Positions 21,301-32,913 of a stretch of DNA of 64,000 nucleotides are shown in pieces; positions within the stretch are counted from its first letter, which is position 1; each line of letters begins with the position of its first letter. The notes beneath the pieces were generated by a model. It had not been told where the DNA came from and ran no database searches. It saw only the letters and a list, made by a program, of their open reading frames with translations. Made by a program: the position numbers and the translations under genes. Origin of the DNA: Desmodesmus armatus. Lineage: Eukaryota; Chlorophyta; Chlorophyceae; Sphaeropleales; Scenedesmaceae. The stretch is from the NCBI GenBank assembly GCA_007449985.2, contig VIIQ02000047.1, positions 62,001 through 126,000 on the forward strand, read 5' to 3'.

Positions 21301-22645
21301 CTGTCCTGCCCTGTCTTGTCCTGTCCTGTGCTGCCAGGCCGCACTGGCAGCTGCCTGTACATGGCCCCTGAGGTGTACCTGGCCCACAGCTACAATGAGA
21401 AGAGTGACGTGTTCAGCTACGGGGTGGTGCTGTACGAGCTCTTCACCCGCTGCCTCATCGTCTTCACTGAGCTGCCCACTAACAGCACAGACCCAGACGT
21501 GCCTCAGCGGTGAGCACAACTGTAGTGCAGGGTCACTGCACAGTGTGGGCATAGTGCCAGCTAGTTTCTAGCTGTACCCTGCAGAACACAACCATCCCAA
21601 AAGGCTCATCCCTGCTGCTCCTCATGCAGCAGACTCTCGCAGAAGATAATATGGCCCGAGCTGTCAAATATGTAGGCCTTATGACTGCCACCACCACCGC
21701 CAGTTGGCTGTACACCTTACTGAAGTACCCATGCTTTTGCTTGCTGTGCTCCTGTGCTTCCCTTGCTCACTGCAGCTATGCCACCAAGGTGGCTGAGGGC
21801 TACCGTCCCTCACGGCCCAAGGCCATGCCTGACAACATCTGGGCCCTCATCACAGCCTGCTGGCAGCAGGACCCCCTCATGAGGCCACACATGAGCGAGG
21901 TGAGAGCACAGGCGGGGAGAATAGGCTGTTCTGTTGAAGCGACACATCGTGAATTGGGTGCACAGAGAGTGTTTCAGGAGCTATTTGTTTATGCACCTAC
22001 ATGCTACAGACTGTGTCACTGCGTAACAGAGTGTGACAGCCGTGCACAAATTGCCTTAGCCTTGGTGACAAGTGTTGTACTGGGCGTGCTGAACACTCTC
22101 ATCAAGCTGTGATCACACCATACGAGGCCTTTGAGCCGTAGTTCCCAGAGCAAGGTGCTGCAGTCGCTAGGGGCTGCCAAACGCAGTGGGTTGCCAGCAC
22201 ACCAGCGCTGACCACAATGCTATGCCGTCCCCTCCACACCCTGCAGGTTGTGGCTGTGCTGAGTGCTGCTCTGAGTGAGGAGGTGGCCGGCCAGCTGAAC
22301 CGCCGCAAGTCCCGCCTCAGCATCAGCCTCGGCCGCAAGACACCTCCCCCGCCAGCCAGCCAGGTCAAGGGCGACAGCCCAATGACACAGCAGGGCCCCT
22401 CTGTGGAGCAGCGCAGCAGCTCCCCAGCTGCTGCTGCAGCACCCCTCGCCACCGTCACGTCTGGCGCCCAGCTGTCCGACGGCATCTGTGGGGCCGATGT
22501 GGTGACCAGCAGCAGCGCCGACGCAAGGCCGCCTGCCAGCAAGTTGTGCGCTGCAGCCAGCAGGACCAGCAGCAGCAAGAAGCAAGAGAAGGGAGGCCCT
22601 GATGCAGTCCCGGCTGCTCAGAGCTGTGGCTGTGTGATCTGCTAA
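18361..22645 (+). CDS. TKL-type protein kinase with large activation-segment insert and CaaX-like end
   Basis: Nine exons (18361-18454, 18590-18722, 18944-19037, 19351-19578, 19982-20668, 20948-21047, 21338-21509, 21776-21899, 22247-22645) join in phase to 676 residues. The kinase domain is complete: Gly loop [11 protein letters not shown] (about 22-32), lysine in VVAVKTI (about 41), alpha-C glutamate in FFQEASML, hinge LVMEYAK, catalyt­ic loop [10 protein letters not shown] (about 155), DFG (about 178), then [14 protein letters not shown] (about 446) and the C-lobe up to WQQDPLMRP. Between DFG and APE lie some 262 extra residues (exons 5 and 6), Ser/Ala/Thr-rich with a basic patch ([19 protein letters not shown]). 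The sequence resembles the expanded TKL/MLK-like kinases of Chlamydomonas and relatives. The C-terminus is Ser/Ala-rich and ends CGCVIC, a possible prenylation box. Substrate unknown. Confidence 0.9.
20681..20740. repeat. 12-bp minisatellite, five copies
   Basis: CTCAGCACAGCG is repeated four times exactly and a fifth time with changes. It starts 12 bases inside the intron after the donor at 20669. Because the unit is a multiple of three, the frame stays open through it (Ser-Thr-Ala-Leu units) until a stop at 20744. Confidence 0.9.
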
Positions 22646-25600
22646 TGTTCTCGAGAGTGTTGTGCTGGGAAGCCACCTCGTACGAGGCTTGTGGCGACCT
22701 GGTGATGTCTCAATGCTGGGAGCGGCAACATCCGTTAATTGTGGTGCGACCACAGTGATTGTGAGCAGCGGTGTTACATTGAGAGTGTGCAGCTCTGCCC
22801 AAGGCTCGTGCTGGGCAGCCGTGCTGCAAGTGGGTATGTGGGTGTGTGGCGTGCACATACTCGATTGGGGCTTGCACAGACTCGGTTGTGAAGACCTGCA
22901 GACAGTTTTGATGGAGGTGATGAGGGTTATGGAGATGGAGGGGGGTTCGGACTGGCCCTGGACTGACACTATGTGACCGTGGAGCCGTGGGGCCAGCACC
23001 TGTCTTGCCAGATGCTTTGACCAGAAATCTGGTGCCATGTGCGTCCCGGCACGCTGCAAGGCATTGCCCTTGCAGTGGCCAGGCTGGCGCAGGTGGTGCA
23101 TGCAGGGCTCACAATGTACAGCTGCAGGCAAGGCTTGTGCGCATTGTTGCACTGCTGATTTTGAGGCCTGTATGTGCAGGGCTTCAGATTACTGCTGCCA
23201 GCATGGTTGTTCTTGTCTTGAGCATGTAGGGAAGGATGTGGCGTCCAATCAGCTATACAGTGCGCTGCTTTTTCGCGGTGCCCGGCGCCGCGGGTTTGCT
23301 TGTGTGGTTATATGTTGGGCCAGTTTGCGTGCGCGAGCGCTCAAAGCGGGTTCTCTTGTCACAGGGGGGTCTTTGGGTTTTTCTTGGTGAGTGGGCATTG
23401 CGGCAGGCCTTTCGCAGCCGTTCTTGTTTGGTCAGTCGCGCTGCAGACCTTTGTTGCAGCCATTAGTTTTTGCAGGCGGGGGAAGCAGTATCACGGCACT
23501 TTTTGGCGTATGTGCGTGAAACCCTACGGAGCTTTGCATGGCAATTCTGATTCAGTGACGAGATTATAATTCTGTGTAGGACGGGCTGGGTGCTGTGGCA
23601 GGCCTGAGTTGGGTGCGGTTTAGGCACCTGAGCCTGCATGGTCATGATTGACACAGAACCAGGCAGAAATGCAGACATGCTGCATTGCTTGCACAATGAG
23701 TTGGCACGTCCTGCGCTGAGCTCTGCTGCGCTATGCTGATCTAGGTGCATGACACACTAGCATCAAAGGCACGACGGGCCGTACCCAGGTAGCAGGAACC
23801 CTGCAGTGGCAAGCAGGTCTGGCTAGCTGCTGTTGTGTTCTTGAAGTGGCGTCGACCGTGAGATACATCCTGCCACCCTATGCAGGGCCCTAGGCGGTGG
23901 CAGTACTGCTGTGGTTACACATTTCAATTCCTCTCATACCCTGCACCCATGGCATGCATGTTGTGCATGCAGAACAGTGCGGCGTTAGGGGATGGCTGCA
24001 AGCACATGCACAACAGGGTGGGAGGTCGTGCAGCTACGCATGTGCGTCATGTGTGGCGTGTGGTGCGTGTCTGTTGACACATGCCCTGTCTGGATGTGTA
24101 TGTCCGGGTATCGACTGCCACGACTTGTGGTGGCCAGAACTATGCGTTGGACTTTGATCGTGATGTCACGGTCCGGCATGGATATCAGTGCTGCTGCTCT
24201 CTTTGCGCAGCGGTTGCCTTTTGAATTAGAAACAACAAGTGGTGTGCGCTGGTGGGTGTATGTCACTCTGAAGCAGTTATCAGCTTGGCTCTGGCACTTG
24301 CCAGGGGCGCACAGCAAGACAACAGCCGTGCGCTCTAATGTGTGGTCCTTCAAGTATCCTGCGGCATGAGGCTGGTAGGTAGGTGCCTTCACCACAGAAT
24401 TGTTTTTGTAGCCCTTGATTTTGTGTGTGTGTTGGGGATGGATCTGTGTACTATGTGTGCGTATGTGTACTTCCCGCGAATGCCTTTCATCCTTGCAGCG
24501 TTGTTGGCAGCGTGTGGATTGCAGGGCGTCTCGGCTGCTGTGGCTGGCAAGAAGGGCGGCTTGGGGCAACTGGTGATTCAAACGAGTGTGGCTGGCCCTT
24601 GGGTAGGGTTCCTAAAACCCCAACCCACAGCCCATCGCTGAGGTTTTGCTATTGTATCACGGCAGCCGCCCCCTCAGGGCTCCATGCCAGGAAGCAGGGT
24701 TGACGGACTAAAGTACCTGGACCTGCCCAGTTTTGTGTTGCACCCCAGGACTATGCGACCCTTCTGTTGCGCTGTCATGTGTGTGTTTGGACTTCACCAA
24801 AAAAGCACCCGCCTGGGAGGCGGCGGCTGCGGCCTCTCTGCACTTTTGTTGTGGGTGTGTATATGTATGTACAGCATCGGGTCACCGGGTGGTTGGTTGA
24901 CAGTACCGTGTGCACATGCACGTGCCATGCGTCGACAGAGCAAGTCTGAGGTCCGGTTTGGGACCAGAGGACTGAGGGTGTTGGCGTGACGTGTCTGCAT
25001 TGTTGTTCGCGTAGTTATAGTGATGGATGCCTTTGCGGGCTTATGGTGTGTCTCAAGTGCTGACAGCAAAAAAAAGTGCTGATAGCCCTGCCTGCACACC
25101 CGTCCCGCACGGGTGACCCACTGTGCCGTGGTGTGTACCAACACGTGTTTCTATTGCGCAGTGCGTGCATGCTGCCCGTGCGATGGAGTGTGAGTGCCCT
25201 TCAGCTCCATAGCTGGCAGCAGTGCTTTTTGCAGCTGGGCAAGCAATTGAGCATTTGCTCGTTCAGGAGGTTCGCCACTCACTTTGGATGGCCAGCGATG
25301 TGGCATGAGCACTTACACGGCAGGGCCTCACCTGCTGACTGGGGATCTCGGGTCTACTTGCAAAGTAGTTGGGGTCAGTTTGGGGTCTGCTTTGCAGCAA
25401 CTATGTCAGGGTTGGCTGGCTGTGTTCCTGGCATCTGCAAACCAGCCAACACTGGAACACGACCTGCTCTGAAGGGGTGTTCTGTGCATGGTGCCACTGA
25501 ATACTTGTTGGCTTGTTTTCGGATAGAAGCGCTGCCAATTTGAGCTGCTGTGCAGTCATTTATTGCTTCAGGTAGCTGCTTACAATCTGTAGATGTGGTG

Positions 25601-25852
25601 TGGCAGGCTAGTGTGCCACATGGCACCAAGTTGCAGCTAGGTCACATTTTCTGTACGTCTTAGATTTGTGCTCCCAGTGCGTGTTTCACACAGTGTTGGA
25701 TCCCTGCGCTGCAGCACACTGCAGCAGGAGCTGTAGTGACAATACTTGTGCCCTGGAAAAGGACGGCAGACACACCGGCTTCTGGAGCCCGTTCTGTCAG
25801 ACTTGATTGAACGTGCCGTCCTGTCTCTGTTGCTCTGTGTGATTGTCAGCAG
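22646..25852. other. T/G-rich region with unproven plus-strand exons
   Basis: This includes the 3' UTR of the kinase gene. Plus-strand composition is T/G-rich, as in introns and 3' UTRs of plus-strand genes elsewhere in the window. Two small stretches look like exons by splice sites and phase: 24499-24572 (ALLAACGLQGVSAAVAGKKG, phase 1 to 0) and 24749-24778 (DYATLLLRCH, phase 0). They may be upstream exons of the gene at 25853-27351, but the link between them is not established. Confidence 0.35.
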
Positions 25853-27351
25853 GTGTCAGCGCCTGCTTGTGTAGTGACAGAGTTGCTGCATCGCTTGTAT
25901 GCTCTTGTCAGTGGCCTGGGGGCCAATGGTGAGTCTCTGCAAGGCCAACGGTCCCTTGGGCCGAGAGGCTGTGTTGCTGATGGCACCTTGGGAGACGTGA
26001 CAGCAGCGGGCGGAAGTTTGTTGGCTTGGCCCTGATCAGTCATGACAGGGGCTTCGCGCCACTGTCAGGCGCATGCCCCTGTTGCTGGACGCAGTCGCTG
26101 ATCCTGACTGCTTGCTTGCTATCCTGTGTACTCGGTACACTGAGTGAAAAGCTGGGGCGTCGGGAATGGGTATATGCTCCAATAGATCTGGGGCTCTCTG
26201 CTGCTAGGGCCAGCCTGTTCTGGCCCTGCTGGGTTCTGCGTCATCGTGCATGCCGCAACTTTGTCAGCTGATGCTCTCAATGGCTGATGCACACCGTGCA
26301 GGGACGCCTCGATGGCGCCCAGCACCATGCTGACTGCTTCTGCTGATGTCTTGAGAATGGCGCCATTTGCAAAACTGGCTGAGTGCCTTGGGCATTTGCT
26401 TGTGTACCTCAACAGCAGTGAACCTGCATGACTGTGTCACCAGGCTATCTGGTGGCTTTGCTTGTCGTGTCTTTTCCTTACGCACTGCTGCATTATCGCA
26501 GCTTGCTGTGTTGCGGATGCAATTTGTGCACGTGGACACCATTGGGTGAGCATGCTTGAAGCAGTGCTGCTGTGGCTTGCTGCTGAGCGAAAGGCCAGTC
26601 AGCACGCTTATAACCTACCTTATACTTGCCAGCACATCCCCTGGCCGTGGGCCCTGCCTTAGTGTGCTAAGTGCTGCAAAGCAGTCAAAGAGTGCATCTG
26701 TGGTGGAGGCCCTGTCAGGAACTTGTTCCCCAGTAGTCTGTGTCTTGCGGCTTCAAGGTACGTGTCCAAACCATGACGGGGGTACCCCCTCGTGCGTTGT
26801 GGGGCAGTACAGTGACTCCACCCCACACACACAGAGGGGCCAGGTTTGCTGAGAGATGTTGCCAAGATGCGGGCTGACTATGTGTTGAGTTGGGGGCATG
26901 CAGCGAGTGCTTCAGATGCCTTTGAGAAGGGACGTCTGTGCAGCAATAGTGTCCAGGCTGTGCCAGCCTGTCACAGGTACGACGGTCAACTGAAGGATCC
27001 TATGTTCACCGAGGCGACAATGTTTTGCTCAAGAGCTGTAGGCACGAGCGGTTTGATGTGGAAATGGGGGCGGGGCAGTGGAGTTGCAGTAATGAGGAAT
27101 GTGGCACCGATGCTTCCTCCTGAGGCTGTGGGGGGGAGCGAGCTGGTTGTGGATGAGGGTGGATCGGCAGGTTCTCTTGAAATAGGGCCCAGCCTTGGAA
27201 ATCGGCAGCTGGCTGGCTGCATGGGTGCTGCCAGGACATGGCAAAGGCTGACAGTGCTTGCAGTAGCTTCTCCAGTGCCAGAATTTGCTTTGATCTTTCC
27301 AGAGAATGCTGCTTGCACAGACTCTGTGTGCGGCACACGTTATGTCTTGTG
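25853..27351 (+). CDS. unrecognised gene made of short exons (partial model)
   Basis: Five stretches, each with an AG acceptor and GT donor (GTGAGT, GTGAGC, GTACGT, GTACGA, GTGAGC), join in consistent phase to exactly 190 codons: 25853-25928, 26416-26545, 26633-26757, 26835-26976, 27255-27351. The product is mostly alpha-helical in appearance: VVTELLHRLYALVSGLGANA, LSAAKQSKSASVVEALSG, LLRDVAKMRADYVLSWGHAA. Further possible exons follow at 27524-27603 (phase 0 to 2, LLLLGRCGLHHVTTMSG), 28545-28675 and 29503-29592. The start and end of the gene are not found. Codons are T/G-rich in third position, unlike the C/G-rich exons of the neighbouring genes. Helical-repeat proteins (HEAT or TPR type) are one possibility; no family is recognised. 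A coincidence of open frames cannot be excluded, but five matched phases are unlikely by chance. Confidence 0.48.
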
Positions 27352-28544
27352 GTGAGCATGTTACAGTGTTCCAAGCCCTGGTGTTGAGTAATCGGCCAGG
27401 CTTGCAGTACTCCTGAGGGTGGGTGAACAAACGTGCAGCAGTAGCTGTTGGGTCAGCTACAAATGCACGGCGCACTGTCGCCTGCCTAAGGTCTGGCGTC
27501 ACAAAGCTGGTGTGCTGGCACAGCTGCTCCTACTTGGGCGATGCGGCCTGCACCATGTCACCACAATGTCGGGCATGCACGTGGGTTGTTGCTTGAGGTC
27601 CTGGTGAAGTAGTTTGTTCATCCACTTGAAGTATGCACTTGCGTTGGTGAGGCTGTTGGGTCAGTGCTCACTATTGGGTTTGCAATGGTGAAGGCATCTG
27701 CTTTGCCGGGATGTCTTCTCTTGAAGTTGTTGTGGCGGCCAGACCTCGGCATCATGGTGGGCTGGTGACGTGCATGTGGCTTCCTCTGTGTAGCCTGTAC
27801 GGCTCGGCTACACGGAATGGCTTTGTGTGTGGTGTGCACATGTGGCCACACACACGCTCACGATAATCTGTTGCTTGCGGCAGCAATAGGCTGCAGTGGC
27901 TGATACATCACTTTTTTTTGGCCTCAAGCACTTCAGCAGTATTTTTTGCATGGGATGTCCTACTTGTTCTTGTATGTGTATGCCTCCCCTTGTTGCTTTT
28001 TGGCAGGGCAAAACCTCTCAGGATGCCATGGGCTCCCGGCATGAGCAGCAGCTCACCCACTTTTATGTGGTCCGAATGGGTTACAAGGGCAGCGCCCAGC
28101 ACTTTCATGTGCACACGCCTTGTCTGTGCTGGAGCACAGGCATGTCTTGTGCAATTGGCCCCAACGGCACATGCTTGATGCATGGGGCGCGCACCGCACA
28201 TATGCATGCACATGCATACACTTGTTGGGTATGGCGCAGGGCGGCACAAGCTGTGACTTGATTTCAGCAGATGTCATGCAGTGCTGTGAGGTGTTGGGTG
28301 AGTATGGTCCACATGACAGCTATGGCCTGCCTGCACAACGCATGCCAGCGCTGGCTTGCCGATCAAAGGGACGCCGATGTAGTGCTTTCAGCACTGTGCT
28401 GCACCACGTCTGTCACCCACCGTGGCACGTGCCGTGCGAAAGGCACGGCTCTGCGATCGGACCACGTGCAAACCAATCAAGGCAGTAGCGGGCTTCATGC
28501 AGCATGCGTGGGTTATATCTAAATGCAAGCCCGTTGTGTGGCAG

Positions 28545-28675
28545 GCTTGACTGTGCTGAACTATCACAAGTCTTGCACAGCCTGAATCCGAAGCGCGGCA
28601 CAGCAACGTTGGTAGCAAGTATGCTGCTACTGTGCCTGTGCCACACGGTGTTGCAAAGTCTGCGGCACACTCAGG
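28545..28675 (+). CDS. candidate exon of the unknown short-exon gene
   Basis: A GTGGCAG acceptor and a GG|GTAAAC donor bound a frame starting in phase 2 and ending in phase 1. It encodes CAELSQVLHSLNPKRGTATL followed by a Leu-rich helix. It lies downstream of, and on the same strand as, the exon chain ending at 27351. The exons between are uncertain: a possible pair at 28270-28299 and 28392-28424 would fit the phase. Confidence 0.33.
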
Positions 28676-29195
28676 GTAAACACACTGCCTAGTTCTTGTG
28701 CATGTTGGCTTGGTGTGCTGAAGCTGGGTAAGCTTCAGGACACCAGCTGACCCTCAAGGTAACCATGAACATTATGCTGGCTCGGCTTTTCAAGTAAACA
28801 GATTGCAAAGACAGCGGGTAGCAAAGTGACAGATGTATGCCACTTGCCTGTGTAAACTGAATGCTAATCAACCACGTGAGCGCCGCCAGAACAATTACAC
28901 TTCAGCGAACAAAGAACTGCAAGCTCTGTCCTGCCATGCCCCTGCCAAGCCGTCGCTGTCAGGCCAATCGGGTCCTCAGAATTAAGAGGCTCTAGGTGAG
29001 CGGGAGGCAAAGGGAGAGTGATGCCCATTGTCACAGTGATATGCTGAGCACGCCATTGGGTGTCACAACCTTGCCAGTACCTGTGAAACAGTGTCATAGA
29101 TGCCACACGTCACGTAAAGGGAAAGGTTTCCATTCAGCACTTGTGTGAGTGTGTAAGAGTGTACGAGTCATTTCGGGCTGCCGGGTCGGCAGGCA

Positions 29196-29350
29196 TTCAC
29201 ACATGCATTTTGAAAGCTGTATATGCTGGCCAGAGCGCTAGTGCACACAAGCTACTCCTTGAATTGATGCACCTTACTTAGTCAGGCTGTAGGCTACAGC
29301 ACTGGGCAAATGGTGTGAGGGTGTGGCCGGGGTCCATCATGGATCATGAT
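29196..29350. repeat. direct repeat, first copy
   Basis: About 150 bases recur in diverged form at 29653-29830 in the same orientation. Shared anchors include TCACACATGCA, CTAGTGCACACAA, TTGATGCAC and GGCCGGGGTCCATCAT. Copies are about 456 bases apart. Confidence 0.75.
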
Positions 29351-29413
29351 GGTGTTGTGTATTGGGGAGTGTCACACTAACGGTTACATGGTCATTTTCG
29401 CCAAGCAACGATG
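29348..29413 (-). repeat. short dispersed repeat shared with the LINE-flanking region at 51.5 kb
   Basis: Read on the minus strand, GTTGCTTGGCGAAAATGACC and CATGTAAC, then CACTCCCCAATA, closely match 51445-51513 on the same strand (GTTGTTTGGCGAAAATGTCC, CATGTAAC, TACTCCCCCATA). At 51.5 kb it lies downstream of a LINE reverse-transcriptase tail, so it may be LINE 3' UTR. Confidence 0.6.
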
Positions 29414-29502
29414 TACTACATGTACATGATGCTCTGCACTGGGCGAGCGGCGAGTCAACAGCAATAACTACATGTTATTTGAGTGACATGTGTGCTTGCC
29501 AG

Positions 29503-29592
29503 AGTTGCACTGCACAAAAATGACTACTCAGTAGCTGAGCAAGATGCAAGAGACTACTTGAAGTTCAACACTGACAGCCCCCAAAATACGCG
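29503..29592 (+). CDS. candidate exon, TPR-like helix pair
   Basis: Follows a TTGCCAG acceptor and ends at a GTGCGC donor, phase 2 to phase 2. It encodes VALHKNDYSVAEQDARDYLK followed by FNTDSPQN, which resembles one TPR-type helix pair. It lies between the two copies of the 29.2/29.65 kb repeat. Its connection to the exon chain further left is not shown. Confidence 0.33.
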
Positions 29593-29652
29593 GTGCGCAG
29601 GGGGGGGGGTGTCAGCGTGGGGAGCCAAATATGGCAACGCTGCAATAAACGG

Positions 29653-29830
29653 CAATTCACACATGCAGTTTGAATGCCATTCAACACAGTGTGTATGGCT
29701 AGAGTGCTAGTGCACACAACCGACTGCTCAAATTGATGCACTTGACTACTACAGCATTGCGGGCATTTGATGTGAGGGTGGTGGCCGGGGTCCATCATTA
29801 ACCATGACGGTGTTGTGCCACAACATCATG
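29653..29830. repeat. direct repeat, second copy
   Basis: Diverged copy of 29196-29350, same orientation, with small insertions (an extra AACACAGTGTG-containing stretch). Confidence 0.75.
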
Positions 29831-32800
29831 CTGTGCATTGACCTGTGAGGTAGTATCATAGTTGCCACACGTGCACATTCAGCAGTGCGGATTGCACAGT
29901 CTTCTAGGGCGGCCAGACAATTGGACTTGGAAAAGTGTTGACCGACCGCTCCAAACAGTAATCGTGATTCTTGACAGATGACACTATACCTTTGAACAGT
30001 CTGAGACGATGTCGCCATTTTTTTAGGTACTTGCAGTGTCTGTGCTTGCTGTATCTTGAAGACAATGCCAGTGTGGGTTGATTGCAGGAATGATGAAGCC
30101 TGCAGTACTACTGCTGAGCTCAAGTGGCTTCTCTGCCAGTGTTGCTGATGTTTTCGGGCTCTTGAGCCCAGGTTGCTGAAGCAGATGGAGCACAGCGCCC
30201 CAACTGTGAATGATTTGTGCATTGCACAGCCAGGCCTTGCAATGATCTCATGAAGCTACATGGTGACCACTCAGCAGGCAAGGCAGTTGCGCAGACCTGG
30301 CTCACTTCACTTGTCGGCTGTGTTGAATATCACACTCCACCACCCTCACTCAATCTTGATTGAAGATCATGACCAGGTCATTCAAAGCTTTCATCACAGT
30401 ACAGTTACCACTGCTGACACAAAGAAGCTTGCACTGGAGCTAGCAACACATCGCCCAATCCGGACTCACCACCAGCGCGTGAAACACGACCTTATGTCAA
30501 CAACACTACAAACACTGCAGATCCCTACCAAACATGGGGCATGCCTTGAGAACACATGATTTGCAGTCAAAAGTGCGCAAACAGAGTCAACCTGGGCAAC
30601 AACCCCATCATCGCCATCATCGTGCATGCCACCCTCACATGGACTGGGTGCAGCGCAGTTCATACTGTCGGAGGATCTGGCACCTTGCATGCTGGTGGTT
30701 GGCATGATGGCCCACACACATACACCCCCAGCAATCAGTGTGGATACATTTCTGCACCTCTGTGAATTCCACAACCATGGTGTCTGTCTGATGATGGCAC
30801 CAAAAATACAACAAAGGCTGTTGTACACGACGAGGGCCCACGGGAGAGCAAGAGACATGTCTGCATGCAACTTGGACAAGCAACAGATGACACATCAACC
30901 CCACGAACCAGCCACAAAGTTACCATACACAAGGCTGCAAATCACACACAGCGAGAGAGCCTCAAACGGGGAGTGAGATTGAGTATGCCGGTGTGGGACA
31001 CTGCAGCTCTTCCCCAACCCAAAAAAGCAGAGGCGCTCCCCCAACCTTCTACTGCAACATCCATCTGCTGCAGAGACGTATTATCATGTAAGGTACATGC
31101 AGGGAATCTGATCACCCCGCAACCAACCACAGACCGAGTGAGTAGCCCAATGCTGGCTACTGCTCGATTGCTGGGGAGGCAGGGGGCCCCGAGAAAGCAA
31201 CGCGCAGGAGGGGCACGACGGTGCAGGACAACCCTCAAGAGGGCAAAAGTGGGTGGCATACAAAGCTGCCCCATTCCGCAAAATTGATCATCTCCAGCCT
31301 GCACTATCTGCTTGCCACCAAATGCATTCACCCCAGAGCCCCAAACCCCACCGTTCAACGTCAGGCGCAAAACACTTTCAATGCACGTTCTTGGTGTACA
31401 CATACAACCCCTGCAAGCAACAAAGCCCCAACACACCCGTCAACACAAATACACATGTACAGGCAAGGAGCATGTGGGCACATGCTGGCAAAACATGGTG
31501 GCGTGAGCAGCACCCAAGCCACACGTGGCTGGGTCGGACAGCGGACAGGTGTGTCACCCAGGCGCTCGCACAACGATCACAACATGGCAACCATGCTCAG
31601 CCAGGCAAGCTAGCATGCGGGCCTTGTAGAAACAGCTGTCGTGCACGAGCGCTGTGAGAATGTTCAAAAAGCACAAAGATGTGCAGCAGCAGCAACTGCA
31701 TGGACTGAGCACGCGCCAGCACCCAGCACACTGCTTGCAGGCAGTACGCAGCAGGAGGGCTGTTCGTAGCATGCAGGCAGCGGCTGGAGCATCCTTGCAG
31801 CAGCAGCCTCGCACTTGCAAAGCGCAAGAGCCTCATGCAGCATTACCACCAGGGACATACTCACACCACAGTCATGTCCAGGGTGTATCAACAACCACCC
31901 TTCGCCTTTCTAGGAACAACTGCACGAAAACACAACATGCCCTCTGCTCGCATGCGCATCAGGGCAGAGCAGCCACCCACAGCACATTGACCTGAGACCA
32001 GACACACCCACCCTGACGGCAAGCACAGGTCCATCCCACCCCTGCGCAGCGCTGCCGCACAACACACATTAGCATGCCATTCAACACATTTCTGCATGCA
32101 AACAAGGAGCACAACAGTCGACAGTACGGCTGCCGTAAACGTGGTGGTACACACAACACACTACCATCAACACTGAAGGGCTGCTGTCGAAACACCAACA
32201 ATGCTCAACTAGGACTCATCCGCCAAGGGTCAAGATGACAAGCCTAGCAGAGCCTCACAAACCCATCAAGACACAGGCAGGAGGCTCAACTTCAGCACAC
32301 AAACTACAGGCACAGCCTGCCCACATGGCCCGACACAGGGCATGCGCACCGGCTAGTGGAGCACACAGCAACCGCTCAGTGTTGCAAAAATGCCGGCAAA
32401 TGCAGCAGTCTACAAGGCATGCGCAGGAAAGAAAGAACCTTGCATGCTGCAGGCGCCCGACACAGCCCAGACCACCAGAATGCAGTGCACAGGTCCCGTA
32501 CAAAACTGCAGTGCCAGCGCAAACTACTGCATGAGGCTGCCAGATGCTGTACGGCCGCTCTCAGTGCTGCGCAGCGCAACATGCATCAGTGCAGGTCAAG
32601 CGAACCAGGCAGCTGGAGCACAGCTGCAGGACACATGACAGGTCAAAGACGTGTACTACCTCTCACACATGTCACTCTTCACGCAGTATGTGTGAACCCT
32701 CACTCATCCGTGGTGCCCCCTGTGCTCCTGGGGGCTGGCACCTCTGCCCAATGCCTCACTCTGACAGGTCCCCAGCTTCGTACATCACCAACAGCAGAAG

Positions 32801-32913
32801 GTCCTGCTGTGCTGGGGCCGTTGCTGGGGCCCTGGTGCTGCCTGTTGCCGGCCATCACTCCATCCAGGAGCACTCGGCAGGTGCATGCAGGAACTCGTCC
32901 GGGTCGTGCTCGT
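29831..32913. other. A/C-rich region with no supportable gene
   Basis: Plus-strand composition shifts from T/G-rich to A/C-rich near 29.9-30.3 kb. A/C-rich plus strand is typical of introns and UTRs of minus-strand genes here, so much of this may be 3' UTR of the minus-strand gene ending at 32914, or an unrecognised minus-strand transcript. Open frames are present on both strands but none has a motif, and no phase-consistent exon chain was found. Confidence 0.4.

Noticed and set aside
27884..28103. Two further exons of the unknown short-exon gene (27884-27971 and 28007 onward)
   Set aside because: Phases match, but the intron between them would be only 35 bases, too short to trust, so they were left out of the model.
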